Source of the DNA: Rhodospirillales bacterium
GTDB taxonomy: Bacteria > Pseudomonadota > Alphaproteobacteria > Rhodospirillales > Defluviicoccaceae
DNA length: 43,287 nt
Assembly: GCA_007695045.1 (NCBI GenBank)
Contig: REEP01000039.1
Coordinates: 1-43,287, forward strand
Reading direction: 5' to 3'
The notes under the pieces were generated by a model that worked only from the letters and a program-made list of their open reading frames with translations, was not told the origin of the DNA and did not search any database. The translations under genes were made by a program, and so were the position numbers. Below, piece after piece: positions 26,344 to 34,561 of the stretch (its first letter is position 1; each line of letters starts with the position of its first letter).

Positions 26344-26607
26344 ATGAGCAGCAACCGCAGTGATGATGACGCCAGCTCCGGCAATAACACAGAGCCGACT
26401 GTCGCCGAGCCCCTGGCCGAAGGCCCTGATCGGCGATCTCAGGCGGACCGCCGCCACAGCGATCGCCGTCGACAGGATGGCAGTCCAGCGCCTTTTCAGG
26501 ATCTCTTCGCCGCGCCCGTGACGCCATCGCGGCCGGCAAGGGCGTACCGGTTCCGCGCTTTTGGCGATCGACGCCGGGGCCGCGACCGCCGCTCACCTCC
26601 CGACTGA
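26344..26607 (+). CDS. Small Arg/Asp-rich hypothetical protein with RRxxDRR repeats
   Basis: This 87-residue polar protein has no membrane or signal segment. It contains two clusters of the same pattern: DRRSQADRRHSDRRR in the middle and GDRRRGRDRRSPP at the end, separated by a Pro/Ala linker. The N-terminal third is acidic and Ser/Asn-rich. I do not recognise a family. The RRxxDRR pattern resembles the N-terminal Arg motif of PilZ-type c-di-GMP proteins, but no PilZ domain follows. The RBS is weak (GGTGGTGGG). It could be a real small gene or a GC-driven open frame. Confidence 0.4.
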   Translation: MSSNRSDDDASSGNNTEPTVAEPLAEGPDRRSQADRRHSDRRRQDGSPAPFQDLFAAPVTPSRPARAYRFRAFGDRRRGRDRRSPPD

Positions 26608-26695
26608 TTGCGCCGTATGTTTGGATCTGCCACGCGAAGCGGTGCGCCCGGCAGCCTTGACCAGATCACTGGCCGTACGCTCAGCCTGACCCCGA

Positions 26696-26971
26696 TTATG
26701 TCTTGCGAATGCGCAACTGGTGCAATGACACCGCATCTGCGGCTGGGTTTTCCTTCTCCATAGACAGGACGTCGTGCCCTTGTGTGATAACGGCTTTGGG
26801 TACGTTGTCCAGAGGCTCCCGGCCTTGAAGGCGAATCACTGCGGTCTCACCCGGCTGCATGCGCTCCAGCAGGAGCTTGGTGCGGACGAAGGTGAGCGGG
26901 CAGACCTCTGCCGAGATGTCAAGAAAGTAGTCGACCGAGTGATTCCTGGTGCTGTTGTCGAGCGTATCCAT
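26696..26971 (-). CDS. TusA/SirA-like sulfurtransferase-family protein
   Basis: This 91-residue single-domain protein has the TusA-like core: YFLDISAEVCPLTFVRTKLL, then a hydrophobic beta strand (TAVIRLQGREPLDNVP) and a terminal LHQLRIRK strand. The sulfur-carrying cysteine of the family is Cys24. Classical TusA has a CPxP motif, while this protein has CPLT, losing the second proline. TusA-like proteins carry persulfide sulfur for tRNA thiolation, molybdopterin or sulfur oxidation; which applies here is unclear. ATG 26971 is preferred over the upstream TTG at 26986. It is divergent from mucR with only 77 bases between starts. Confidence 0.8.
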   Translation of the reverse strand: MDTLDNSTRNHSVDYFLDISAEVCPLTFVRTKLLLERMQPGETAVIRLQGREPLDNVPKAVITQGHDVLSMEKENPAADAVSLHQLRIRKT

Positions 26972-26980
26972 AGGACCTAC

Positions 26981-27008
26981 TTGCAAGAGACGGCCAAAGC
27001 GTTATATC
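26981..27008 (+). promoter_or_regulatory. Candidate mucR promoter
   Basis: TTGCAA (26981-26986), a 16-base spacer and TATATC (27003-27008) lie 41 bases before the mucR ATG, inside the short divergent region shared with the TusA-like gene. MucR proteins commonly autoregulate at AT-rich sites such as this. Confidence 0.35.
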
Positions 27009-27048
27009 AGGGGAGACCTTCAATAAACATCCCCGGGACGCTTTTGGT

Positions 27049-27468
27049 ATGACCGACAAACACGACGCAGGCGAAATTCTGGAACTCACCACCGAGATCG
27101 TCGCTGCCCACGTGGGCAACAACCCCGTCCCCGTCGGCGATCTTCCTCGGTTGATACAGGACGTCTACCGAACTCTGTGCTCCCTCGGCACTGAACCCGG
27201 CGCCGCTGAGCAACCGATTCCGGCCGTTCCGATCCGTCGCTCCGTGCATCCTGATTATATCATCTGTCTGGAGGACGGAAAAAAGCTGAAAATGCTCAAA
27301 CGCCACCTCAAGTCCGCCTACAACATGACCCCGGAAGCCTACCGGGAGCGGTGGGGCCTGCCCGCGGACTATCCGATGGTGGCTCCGAACTATGCTCGCC
27401 ACCGGAGCCATCTGGCCAAACAGATCGGGCTCGGTACCCGGCGCCGTAGCGACGAACAGACGGATTGA
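27049..27468 (+). CDS. mucR: MucR/Ros-family transcriptional regulator
   Basis: This 139-residue regulator has the typical N-terminal helical oligomerisation segment (ILELTTEIVAAHVGNN) and the C-terminal zinc-finger-like DNA-binding domain YIICLEDGKKLKMLKRHL, then YNMTPEAYRERWGLP and YPMVAPNYA. By alignment with zinc-binding homologues, C73, D76 and H86 are present but the second His position is Ala90. It therefore resembles the Mesorhizobium-type members reported to bind DNA without a complete zinc site. MucR proteins are H-NS-like repressors controlling exopolysaccharide, motility and cell-cycle genes. It leads the block running to lnt. Confidence 0.92.
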   Translation: MTDKHDAGEILELTTEIVAAHVGNNPVPVGDLPRLIQDVYRTLCSLGTEPGAAEQPIPAVPIRRSVHPDYIICLEDGKKLKMLKRHLKSAYNMTPEAYRERWGLPADYPMVAPNYARHRSHLAKQIGLGTRRRSDEQTD

Positions 27469-27554
27469 GCCGCCACGGCTGGGTCGGAAATGAGGAAATC
27501 AAGGCCGCGGCGGCACCGGCGCCGCAGGCCTTGGACAAGCGGGAGGGAGGACTC

Positions 27555-27995
27555 ATGGCGGAGCCGTCGCGAATAGAGCGGCTGTGCCTTGAAAAGGGCA
27601 TGAAGATGACCGGTCAACGCCGGACCATCGCGCGGGTTTTGTCGGAAGCAACCGACCACCCGGACGTTGAGGAGGTGTATCGCCGCTCGGTGGAGCGCGA
27701 CTCACGCATCAGTATCGCCACCGTCTACCGAACGGTCCGCCTTTTCGAGGAAGCCAGCATCCTCGAGCGGCATGATTTCGGCGACGGCCGCTCCCGTTAT
27801 GAACAGGCATCCGGGGAACATCACGATCATTTGATCGATATCCAGTCCGGCCGTGTGGTCGAGTTTCGAAGCCCGGAAATTGAGGCTCTGCAGAAGGCGG
27901 TTGCCGAAAGCCATGGCTACCGCCTGGTCGGGCACCGGCTGGAGCTATTCGGAATCCCGTTGGACCAGGACCCGTCGGAAGCCGAAAAGGAGTGA
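27555..27995 (+). CDS. fur: Fur-family metalloregulator (Fur/Mur-like)
   Basis: This 146-residue regulator has the winged-helix domain MKMTGQRRTIARVLSEATDHP and ISIATVYRTVRLFEEASIL, then the dimerisation domain with the metal motif HHDH at 89-92. The structural-zinc CxxC pair of enterobacterial Fur is absent (IDIQSGRVVEF in its place), as is usual for the alphaproteobacterial Fur/Mur branch, which responds to iron or manganese. Start ATG 27555 has an excellent RBS (GGGAGGGAGG, 4 bases away) and is preferred over an in-frame ATG at 27465. The order fur then miaB is conserved in related genomes. Confidence 0.92.
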   Translation: MAEPSRIERLCLEKGMKMTGQRRTIARVLSEATDHPDVEEVYRRSVERDSRISIATVYRTVRLFEEASILERHDFGDGRSRYEQASGEHHDHLIDIQSGRVVEFRSPEIEALQKAVAESHGYRLVGHRLELFGIPLDQDPSEAEKE

Positions 27996-28032
27996 CCGCT
28001 GGGATCCGAGCGGCACTCATGTTGGCGTGGGC

Positions 28033-28060
28033 TTGACACGGGCACACGGATCGCTACCTT
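28033..28060 (+). promoter_or_regulatory. Alphaproteobacterial housekeeping promoter of the miaB operon
   Basis: TTGACA (28033-28038) is followed 14 bases later by GCTACCTT (28053-28060). This matches the Caulobacter-type TTGAC...GCTANNNN arrangement. Transcription would start near 28067, about 80 bases before the miaB GTG. Confidence 0.5.
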
Positions 28061-28147
28061 CCGGCCCGTCCTTCGTGCTGGGCTGGGAGCCTGCCATCGT
28101 GCGTCTTGGGACTCTTGGCGATCGCGTGCTGATCTGACGGATCGGCT

Positions 28148-29491
28148 GTGACGAAACGCGTCTTCATCAAAACCTACGGCTGCCAGATGAATGTCTATGA
28201 CTCCGCGCGCATGGCGGACGTTCTGGCGCCTGTTGGTTTCGCCCCGGTGGACACGGCGGATCAAGCCGATTTGATCATCCTCAACACTTGCCATATCCGC
28301 GAAAAGGCGGCTGAGAAAGTATACTCCGAGCTGGGCCGGCTGAAACACCTGAAGCACCGGCCGACAGCCGAAGGCGGACCGGTCCTGCTCGCGGTGGCCG
28401 GATGCGTAGCCCAGGCCGAAGGCGCCGAGATTCTGGCGCGCGCACCGTACGTGGACATGGTCTTTGGCCCGCAGACCCTGCATCGCCTGCCGGAAATGAT
28501 TGCGCGCGTCGCCCGCAACGCCGGGCAGGTGCTGGAGACCGATTTCCCGGTGGATGTGAAGTTCGATCATCTGCCGGAGGTGGCGGCTTCGTCCTCGGGC
28601 GTGACAGCTTTCCTGACCATTCAGGAAGGCTGCGACAAGTTCTGCACTTTTTGCGTGGTTCCGTACACGAGAGGTGCCGAGTATTCCCGGCCGGTCGCCG
28701 AGGTGCTGGCCGAGGCCAGCCGCCTTGCCGCTTCGGGCGTGCGGGAAATCACGCTGCTGGGCCAGAACGTCAATGCCTACCATGGTGCCGCCGACGGCGG
28801 CGAGTGGCGCTTGGCGCGGCTGATCGCCGCCGTTGCCGACATTCCCGGGATTGCGCGCATCCGCTACACCACCTCACACCCGGTGGACATGACCGATGAC
28901 CTCATCGCGGCCCATCGCGAGATCGACACGCTCATGCCGTACCTGCATCTGCCGGTGCAAAGCGGCTCCGATCGGGTGCTTCGGGCCATGGGCCGGCACC
29001 ACTCGGCCGACGCTTATCGACAGCTGGTGGATCGCCTGCGGGAGGCCCGCCCCGACTTGGCCCTCAGTTCCGATTTGATCGTCGGCTTTCCTGATGAGAC
29101 CGATGCCGACTTCCGGGCCACCATGGACCTGGTCACCGACGTGCAGTTCGCTCAGGCGTACTCGTTCATGTACAGCCCAAGACCCGGCACGCCGGCAGCG
29201 GCGGCACCGCAACTGGACGAGCCGGTCAAGCGCGAGCGCCTTGCGGAACTTCAGGCGCTGCTTGATGCGCAGCAACGGGCGTTCAACCAAGCCTGTGTCG
29301 GGCGCGACCTGCCCGTCCTGTTCGAGCGGCCGGGGCGTCATCCGGGCCAATTGGCTGGACGCACGCCCTACATGCAGGCGGTCCATGCCCACGCCTCACC
29401 CGACGTTCTCAATACCATCCAAGCCGTCCACATCGATGCCGCAACGCCCAACAGTCTGGCCGGCATCCTCGCGGAGAGGGTGATCGCTTGA
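28148..29491 (+). CDS. miaB: tRNA-2-methylthio-N6-dimethylallyladenosine synthase
   Basis: This 447-residue radical-SAM enzyme adds the 2-methylthio group to i6A37 of tRNAs reading UNN codons. The N-terminal UPF0004 domain supplies cluster cysteines C12 (YGCQMN), C48 (NTCHIREKA) and C86 (AGCVAQ). The radical-SAM triad is C162-x3-C166-x2-C169 in [21 protein letters not shown] domain ends the protein ([11 protein letters not shown]). The start is a GTG at 28148. The stop overlaps the phoH start by four bases. Confidence 0.96.
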   Translation: MTKRVFIKTYGCQMNVYDSARMADVLAPVGFAPVDTADQADLIILNTCHIREKAAEKVYSELGRLKHLKHRPTAEGGPVLLAVAGCVAQAEGAEILARAPYVDMVFGPQTLHRLPEMIARVARNAGQVLETDFPVDVKFDHLPEVAASSSGVTAFLTIQEGCDKFCTFCVVPYTRGAEYSRPVAEVLAEASRLAASGVREITLLGQNVNAYHGAADGGEWRLARLIAAVADIPGIARIRYTTSHPVDMTDDLIAAHREIDTLMPYLHLPVQSGSDRVLRAMGRHHSADAYRQLVDRLREARPDLALSSDLIVGFPDETDADFRATMDLVTDVQFAQAYSFMYSPRPGTPAAAAPQLDEPVKRERLAELQALLDAQQRAFNQACVGRDLPVLFERPGRHPGQLAGRTPYMQAVHAHASPDVLNTIQAVHIDAATPNSLAGILAERVIA

Positions 29492-30531
29492 AGGCTCCCC
29501 ATCAGGCCGAGCCCGCAACCGGCACGCCGGACAAAATCCTGTGCATGGAGTTCGAGGACAATCGCCTCGCCATGCAGCTGTTCGGCTCCCATCACAATCA
29601 TCTCACCCGGATCGAACAGCAGCTGGATGTCACCATCGACACCTTCGGCAATCAGGTCACCTTGACCGGATCGGCCGATTCGGTGGACGTGGCCCGCAAC
29701 GTGCTCGGGCATCTGTATGGCCGACTGGAACAGGGTCACAGCGTCAGCCGGCAGGAAGTGGACGGCGCGGTGCGCATGGCTGCTGCGGCAGGGCTCAACC
29801 GGGACGCGGCGCTCGAAGTTCGCATTCGTCACCGCAGTGTGCTGCCCCGCTCCCCCAACCAGGCGGCCTACCTCAAAGCCATCGATCACGACGAACTAGT
29901 GTTCGGCCTCGGACCCGCCGGGACGGGCAAAACCTACCTCGCCGTGGCCAAGGCGGTAGAGCGGCTGGTGAACGGCGAGGTCGATCGCATCATCCTGTCG
30001 CGCCCGGCGGTGGAGGCCGGGGAACAACTGGGCTTCCTGCCCGGCAGCATGCGGGAAAAGGTGGACCCTTACCTGCGCCCCCTGTACGACGCGCTGTACG
30101 ACATGCTGCCCGCCCCTCAGGTGGTGAAGCGCCTGGAAAGCGGCGAGATCGAGGTGGCGCCGCTCGCCTTCATGCGCGGCCGCACGCTGGCCAATGCCTT
30201 CGTCATCCTCGACGAGGCGCAAAACACGACGTCCGTCCAAATGAAGATGTTCCTGACCCGGCTGGGCGAGAACGCGCGCATGGTGGTCACCGGCGACCTC
30301 AGCCAAGTGGACCTGCCGAAGGGAACCCGCTCCGGATTGCGGCACGCGCTTGAAGTGCTCGAGTCGGTGGAGGGCGTGGCGTTCGTCCACTTCACCGACC
30401 GCGACGTGGTGCGCCACCCGCTGGTCAGCCGGATTGTCCGCGCTTACGAGGAGGCCGAGGACCGCCTGGGCGTAGGGGCTCGTTACGAAACCGGCGTGAG
30501 CAAGACCGGTGATGACCCGGCTCACGATTGA
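29488..30531 (+). CDS. phoH: PhoH-like ATPase/RNA-associated protein
   Basis: This 347-residue protein has an N-terminal KH-like region (about 20-80) and a P-loop domain with Walker A GPAGTGKT (142-149) and Walker [30 protein letters not shown] and [16 protein letters not shown] are typical PhoH segments. Its partnership with YbeY suggests a role in ribosome or RNA metabolism. The start is TTG at 29488, overlapping the miaB stop; GGAGAGGG lies about 8 bases upstream, making this start credible. Confidence 0.93.
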   Translation: MKAPHQAEPATGTPDKILCMEFEDNRLAMQLFGSHHNHLTRIEQQLDVTIDTFGNQVTLTGSADSVDVARNVLGHLYGRLEQGHSVSRQEVDGAVRMAAAAGLNRDAALEVRIRHRSVLPRSPNQAAYLKAIDHDELVFGLGPAGTGKTYLAVAKAVERLVNGEVDRIILSRPAVEAGEQLGFLPGSMREKVDPYLRPLYDALYDMLPAPQVVKRLESGEIEVAPLAFMRGRTLANAFVILDEAQNTTSVQMKMFLTRLGENARMVVTGDLSQVDLPKGTRSGLRHALEVLESVEGVAFVHFTDRDVVRHPLVSRIVRAYEEAEDRLGVGARYETGVSKTGDDPAHD

Positions 30532-31015
30532 CGTGCTGGTGCACGAAACGGCTTGGCGAGACGCCGTCGCCGATGTGGAGCAAGTCTGTCGGCGGGCCGC
30601 CCTGGCCGCGGCCGAGGCAAGCAACCGGATCCCGGACGCGGCCGAGATCGCCATCGTGCTTGCCGACGACGCGGAAGTGCGGCGCCTCAATCGGGACTAT
30701 CGGGGGCGGGATGCGCCGACCGACGTCTTGTCGTTTGCAGCCTGGGATGAATTCGCCCCCAAATCGGGCGCCGACGTGATCCCCCTGGGCGATGTCGTGA
30801 TAGCCTTCGGTACCGCCGGTGCCGACGCCACCGCCACTGGCACGCCCCTGGACGAGCATTTAACTCATTTGGTTGTGCATGGCACTCTGCATCTCCTTGG
30901 ATACGATCATATCAGCGACAGTGATGCCGCGGTGATGGAAGGCCTGGAGATCGCGGTGCTGGAACGCATGGGTATCGATGACCCGTATGGCTCACCCCAC
31001 AGTGACCGGACATGA
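30512..31015 (+). CDS. ybeY: Endoribonuclease YbeY (rRNA maturation factor)
   Basis: This 167-residue metalloprotein has the diagnostic zinc motif HLVVHGTLHLLGYDH (His123, His127 and His133). RDYRGRDAPTDVLSF and GDVVIAF are conserved family segments. YbeY processes the 16S rRNA 3' end and takes part in ribosome quality control. The ATG at 30512 (or the GTG one codon earlier) overlaps the end of phoH by about 20 bases. Its stop overlaps the next start (ATGA). Confidence 0.95.
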   Translation: MTRLTIDVLVHETAWRDAVADVEQVCRRAALAAAEASNRIPDAAEIAIVLADDAEVRRLNRDYRGRDAPTDVLSFAAWDEFAPKSGADVIPLGDVVIAFGTAGADATATGTPLDEHLTHLVVHGTLHLLGYDHISDSDAAVMEGLEIAVLERMGIDDPYGSPHSDRT

Positions 31016-31965
31016 TCAATTCTTCCACCGACCCAGTCAGCGACACGCCTGCGACTAGTGAGACCGGCGACGACCGGGCCACCTCCGATCGTAACATCCG
31101 AACTTTGATGCGCCGTACGCTCAAGCGGTTTCGTCTGATCCGCAACGGCGAGGAGTCGCCGCGGGATTCCCTGGACGAACTGATGGAAGAGCGGGAAGAG
31201 GCGGAAATCCCGCTCACCGAGAACGAGCGACTCCTGCTTGCAAACATACTCAGCCTGCGCGATCGCTCGGTCGAGGATGTCATGGTACCGCGCGCCGACA
31301 TCGTCGGCGTAGAGGGCCGCACGTCCCTCGATGAGGTGATCCAGACGATGACCCGGGAGGGGCATTCGCGATTGCCGGTCTATCGGGACACGCTGGACGA
31401 CGCCATCGGCATGGTTCATATCCGCGACGTGCTTGCTTGGCGCGAGGATGAGGCGACGTTTCGTCTCTCGCGCATTCTTCGGCGGGTGCTGTTCGTGGCA
31501 CCGTCCATGAAAGTTCTCGAGTTGCTTCTGGAGATGCGGGTCAAGCGTGTCCACATGGCGCTCGTGGTGGACGAATTCGGCGGTGTCGACGGTCTTGTGA
31601 CCATCGAGGACCTGGTGGAGGAGATCGTCGGTGAGATCGAGGACGAACATGATCGAATGCCGGAACCCGGTCTGCTGCGCCGGCCGGATGGAACCCTGGA
31701 CGCGGACGCACGGACGCCGATCGAAGCCTTGGAGGATGCTTTCGGTCCGATCCTCACGGACGAAGAACGGGAAGAGATCGACACCCTTGGCGGCCTGGTA
31801 TTCTCATTGGCCGGACGAGTGCCCATTCGGGGTGAGTTGATCGCCCATTCCTCCGGTGTCGAGTTCGAAATCCTGGACGCGGATCCGCGCCGGGTGCGTC
31901 GCTTGCGCGTGCGCGCGCCGGTTGGAACGCCCGCGAATTCGGACGGCGGTTCGAACGTCCGATGA
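31012..31965 (+). CDS. corC: CorC/HlyC-family CBS-domain transporter-associated protein
   Basis: This 317-residue cytoplasmic protein has a charged N-terminus, a tandem CBS pair ([54 protein letters not shown]) and a C-terminal CorC_HlyC (transporter-associated) domain. It lacks the DUF21 membrane domain, so it is of the CorC/YbeX type linked to Mg/Co handling and, through its gene neighbours, to ribosome metabolism. It overlaps both ybeY and lnt by ATGA junctions. Confidence 0.93.
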   Translation: MINSSTDPVSDTPATSETGDDRATSDRNIRTLMRRTLKRFRLIRNGEESPRDSLDELMEEREEAEIPLTENERLLLANILSLRDRSVEDVMVPRADIVGVEGRTSLDEVIQTMTREGHSRLPVYRDTLDDAIGMVHIRDVLAWREDEATFRLSRILRRVLFVAPSMKVLELLLEMRVKRVHMALVVDEFGGVDGLVTIEDLVEEIVGEIEDEHDRMPEPGLLRRPDGTLDADARTPIEALEDAFGPILTDEEREEIDTLGGLVFSLAGRVPIRGELIAHSSGVEFEILDADPRRVRRLRVRAPVGTPANSDGGSNVR

Positions 31966-33581
31966 CTCCTGACAGCGGCGCTGCGGCCGGCGCCCTACAG
32001 CAACACCGGGCCGGCCCTACGACCCGAGCGGTCTCGTTTTTGTCGTCGCTGCGTCTTGCGGTGGTCGGTGCCGGAGGGTGGCGGCGTGCCGGGCTTGCCT
32101 TGCTGTTGGGTGTCGTCGCGGTCGGCGCCCTCCCCCCTCTTTTCGTTTGGCCCCTTCTGATCCCGGCATTAACCGGGTTGTACTGGCTCAGCGAAGGCGC
32201 AGAGCGGCCACGGACGGCATTCTGGTCCGGCTGGCTGTTCGGACTCGGCTATTTCAGCGCCGGCCTGTATTGGGTCGCCAACGCCTTTTTCGTAAAGGCC
32301 GAAGACTACGGATGGATGGCGCCGTTCGCGGTGCTGGGTCTCTCGGCGTTGCTCGCCGTTTTCATCGCCGGCGCCTGCTGGCTGACGCGGCTTGCGGGAC
32401 GCCAGGGCTTCGGCGGCGTCATCGTCTTCGCCGCCCTCTGGACGACCTTCGAGTGGCTGCGCAGTTGGGTTCTTACCGGGTTCCCATGGAACCTGGTGGG
32501 TTCGGTCTGGCTGTTCTCAGAAGCCATGATCCAGGTGACCGCCGCAATCGGCACCTATGGCCTAGGTCTCGTGACGGTGATGGTGGCCGCCATGCCCGCC
32601 GCGCTCGCAAACCCGGCCGTCTCCAGCCGGAAAGCGACCTTCGCCGTGATTGCGGGATTCACCCTTCTGGCGGCAGCATTCGCCGGCGGTGCCGCCAGAT
32701 TGGCGATCACCGGGCCCACGGCCGAAGTGCCAGGCGTGCGTCTTCGCCTGGTACAGCCGAGCATTCCGCAGGAACTGAAGTGGCAGCCCGACTTGGCGGA
32801 TGCGCATCTGGCCGCCCACATCCGCCTCGGCGCCACCGCCACCGCGGCGCCGCCGACGCATCTTTTCTGGGGGGAGACGGCCGCACCGCTGTATCTGGCC
32901 GACGACCCGGAGCGACTGCGGATATTGGGCGAATTCACGCCGCCCGGGGGCGTGACCGTGCTCGGCACTTTGAGGCGCACCCCGCCGGACCAACCGTTTG
33001 CCGTGTGGAACAGCCTGATTGCCGTTGACCCCACAGGCACGGTGGTCGCCATGTATGACAAGTCGCATCTGGTTCCGTTCGGCGAATACGTGCCGTTCCG
33101 TGACATCCTCAAGATCGACAAGTTTACGCCGGGCACTGTGGATTTCTCCGCCGGTGCGGGGCTTGTGCTGATCGATCTGCCGGGATTGCCGCCCGTGACC
33201 CCCTTAATCTGTTACGAAGTGATCTTTCCGGGGCGGGTAACGCCCGCAGGCGCCCGCCCGGACTGGCTGCTCAATCTTACCAATGACGGCTGGTACGGGA
33301 TTTCTGCCGGTCCGCACCAGCACCTGGGTGCCGCCCGGCTGCGCGCTGTCGAGGAGGGCCTGCCGCTGGTGCGGATCGCCAACACCGGCATCTCTGCAAT
33401 CATCGATTCCCATGGTCGCCTCGTGGCGAGCCTGGGACTGATGGAGGAAGGTTTCGTCGACGGTCCGCTGCCAACAGCGTTGTCACGCCCGACGCCGTAC
33501 GCACGATTCGGCAACCTTATCGTGCTGGGACTGGTTGCGCTGTCATTGGGTTTCGGCTGGCACGTGGGCCGACGACCCTGA
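31962..33581 (+). CDS. lnt: Apolipoprotein N-acyltransferase
   Basis: This 539-residue inner-membrane enzyme adds the third acyl chain to bacterial lipoproteins. About seven hydrophobic segments lie in the N-terminal ~240 residues (including [19 protein letters not shown] and [18 protein letters not shown]), and a final one at the C-terminus. The periplasmic nitrilase domain carries the catalytic triad Glu305 ([10 protein letters not shown]), Lys367 ([12 protein letters not shown]) and Cys417 (LICYEVIFP). It is the last gene of the miaB-lnt run and is followed by a hairpin. Confidence 0.95.
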   Translation: MTPDSGAAAGALQQHRAGPTTRAVSFLSSLRLAVVGAGGWRRAGLALLLGVVAVGALPPLFVWPLLIPALTGLYWLSEGAERPRTAFWSGWLFGLGYFSAGLYWVANAFFVKAEDYGWMAPFAVLGLSALLAVFIAGACWLTRLAGRQGFGGVIVFAALWTTFEWLRSWVLTGFPWNLVGSVWLFSEAMIQVTAAIGTYGLGLVTVMVAAMPAALANPAVSSRKATFAVIAGFTLLAAAFAGGAARLAITGPTAEVPGVRLRLVQPSIPQELKWQPDLADAHLAAHIRLGATATAAPPTHLFWGETAAPLYLADDPERLRILGEFTPPGGVTVLGTLRRTPPDQPFAVWNSLIAVDPTGTVVAMYDKSHLVPFGEYVPFRDILKIDKFTPGTVDFSAGAGLVLIDLPGLPPVTPLICYEVIFPGRVTPAGARPDWLLNLTNDGWYGISAGPHQHLGAARLRAVEEGLPLVRIANTGISAIIDSHGRLVASLGLMEEGFVDGPLPTALSRPTPYARFGNLIVLGLVALSLGFGWHVGRRP

Positions 33582-33583
33582 AC

Positions 33584-33613
33584 AGGGCTGCCCAAGCCTC
33601 CGGTTGCAGCCCT
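33584..33613 (+). terminator. Candidate terminator at the end of the miaB-lnt operon
   Basis: AGGGCTGC (33584-33591) pairs exactly with GCAGCCCT (33606-33613) across a 14-base loop, starting two bases after the lnt stop. Only two T residues overlap the end of the stem, so termination strength is uncertain. Confidence 0.45.
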
Positions 33614-33645
33614 TGCACGACCGGGGCGTTGACCCGTATCCGGCG

Positions 33646-33675
33646 TTGCGAAAACCATCATAGTTTGCATACAAT
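33646..33675 (+). promoter_or_regulatory. Promoter of the xre regulator gene
   Basis: TTGCGA (33646-33651), an 18-base spacer and TACAAT (33670-33675; five of six consensus matches). This predicts a start near 33682 and a leader of about 124 bases. A 7-bp hairpin (33683-33701) would lie at the very 5' end of the transcript. Confidence 0.5.
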
Positions 33676-33682
33676 GAACGCC

Positions 33683-33701
33683 ATCGATCACTTTGGTCGA
33701 T
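33683..33701 (+). promoter_or_regulatory. Short inverted repeat at the predicted 5' end of the xre transcript
   Basis: ATCGATC (33683-33689) and GGTCGAT (33695-33701) can pair over seven positions (one G-U) with a 5-base loop. It begins about one base after the predicted transcription start. It could be an operator for the regulator itself or a 5'-stabilising stem. Confidence 0.3.
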
Positions 33702-33805
33702 ATGGCTTCATGCCGTCACACGAAGGGGTGGAAGAGGAGCGGTCGATTGCACGCGACGTGAATGCGGCGGTCGTTGACAAGAACCAAAAATGACGGAAAC
33801 GAACA

Positions 33806-34321
33806 ATGACAGAAACAAAAAGCTCGCGGGTGAGGAAGGGCCATGGCCCGACGCCTCATACTAGGTTTGAGCGCCTGCCGCCCGGCACGCCCAATCCGGT
33901 GGATGTCCACGTCGGCAGCCGGGTCCGACTGCGACGCACCCTGATGGGGCTGAGCCAGGAAAAGCTCGGGGAGGCCGTGGGACTGACCTTCCAGCAGATC
34001 CAAAAGTACGAACGGGGAGCGAACCGAATCGGCGCATCACGCCTTTACGAGTTCAGTCGCATCCTTGATGTTCCTGTGTCCTTCTTCTTCGATGACATGC
34101 CGGATGGCCGGGATGGCAGCCTGACCGCGGCAGAAGCCGTGGCACAAGGCACGTGGGGCATGGCCGACCAGCCGCAGGCCACGCTGGAACCGGATCCCAT
34201 GAGCAGCCGGGAAACCCTGGAACTGGTGCGCGCATACTATCGCATTGCCGATCCCTCCGTGCGGCGGCGCCTGTTCGACCTGGCCAAGTCGCTGGGGACG
34301 AGTGAGGAAGCCGCCGACTAG
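33806..34321 (+). CDS. XRE-family helix-turn-helix regulator (metK-associated)
   Basis: This 171-residue regulator has a disordered basic N-terminus (1-33) and an HTH_3 domain (about 36-92): VGSRVRLRRTLMGLSQEKLG, LTFQQIQKYERGANRIGASR, IPV-type third helix end FSRILDVPVSFFF. A C-terminal helical tail (LELVRAYYRIADPSVRRRLF) is typical of the XRE regulators of Alphaproteobacteria found near metK. No Shine-Dalgarno is visible except GGAA about 10 bases upstream, within a tandem duplication of the start region. It probably controls itself and perhaps metK. Confidence 0.92.
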   Translation: MTETKSSRVRKGHGPTPHTRFERLPPGTPNPVDVHVGSRVRLRRTLMGLSQEKLGEAVGLTFQQIQKYERGANRIGASRLYEFSRILDVPVSFFFDDMPDGRDGSLTAAEAVAQGTWGMADQPQATLEPDPMSSRETLELVRAYYRIADPSVRRRLFDLAKSLGTSEEAAD

Positions 34322-34402
34322 GCGCGCTCGTCAGGCTGACACGCCACCGGCAGCAGACAGGAAGCCTTACGCAACGCCGCGTGACGCCGGAGGCGATCTG
34401 CG

Positions 34403-34558
34403 CGTGGCCAGTTGACGTTGACCCGAGGGGGGATCAAAAGACAGGAGTGGCCTGAAAGATCGACCTCGCCGAGCCGGTCGGGCGGAACGGCCACGGCACC
34501 ATAATCCTTCATGAATCTGTCTTTTCCTAGAGATCAACCAGCCGAGGACAGCGTGGCC
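34403..34558 (+). promoter_or_regulatory. Candidate structured 5' leader of metK
   Basis: A 7-bp closing stem CGTGGCC (34403-34409) / GGCCACG (34489-34495) encloses a nested hairpin. Its helices are CGAGG 34424-34428 / CCTCG 34464-34468, GATC 34432-34435 / 34458-34461, and CAGG 34442-34445 / CCTG 34451-34454. A second small hairpin (CCGA 34469-34472 / TCGG 34478-34481) follows. CGTGGCC recurs at 34552-34558, four bases before the preferred ATG, so GGCCACG can pair with either copy. I do not recognise a known SAM riboswitch class. No promoter is evident upstream. Confidence 0.35.
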
Positions 34559-34561
34559 AAG

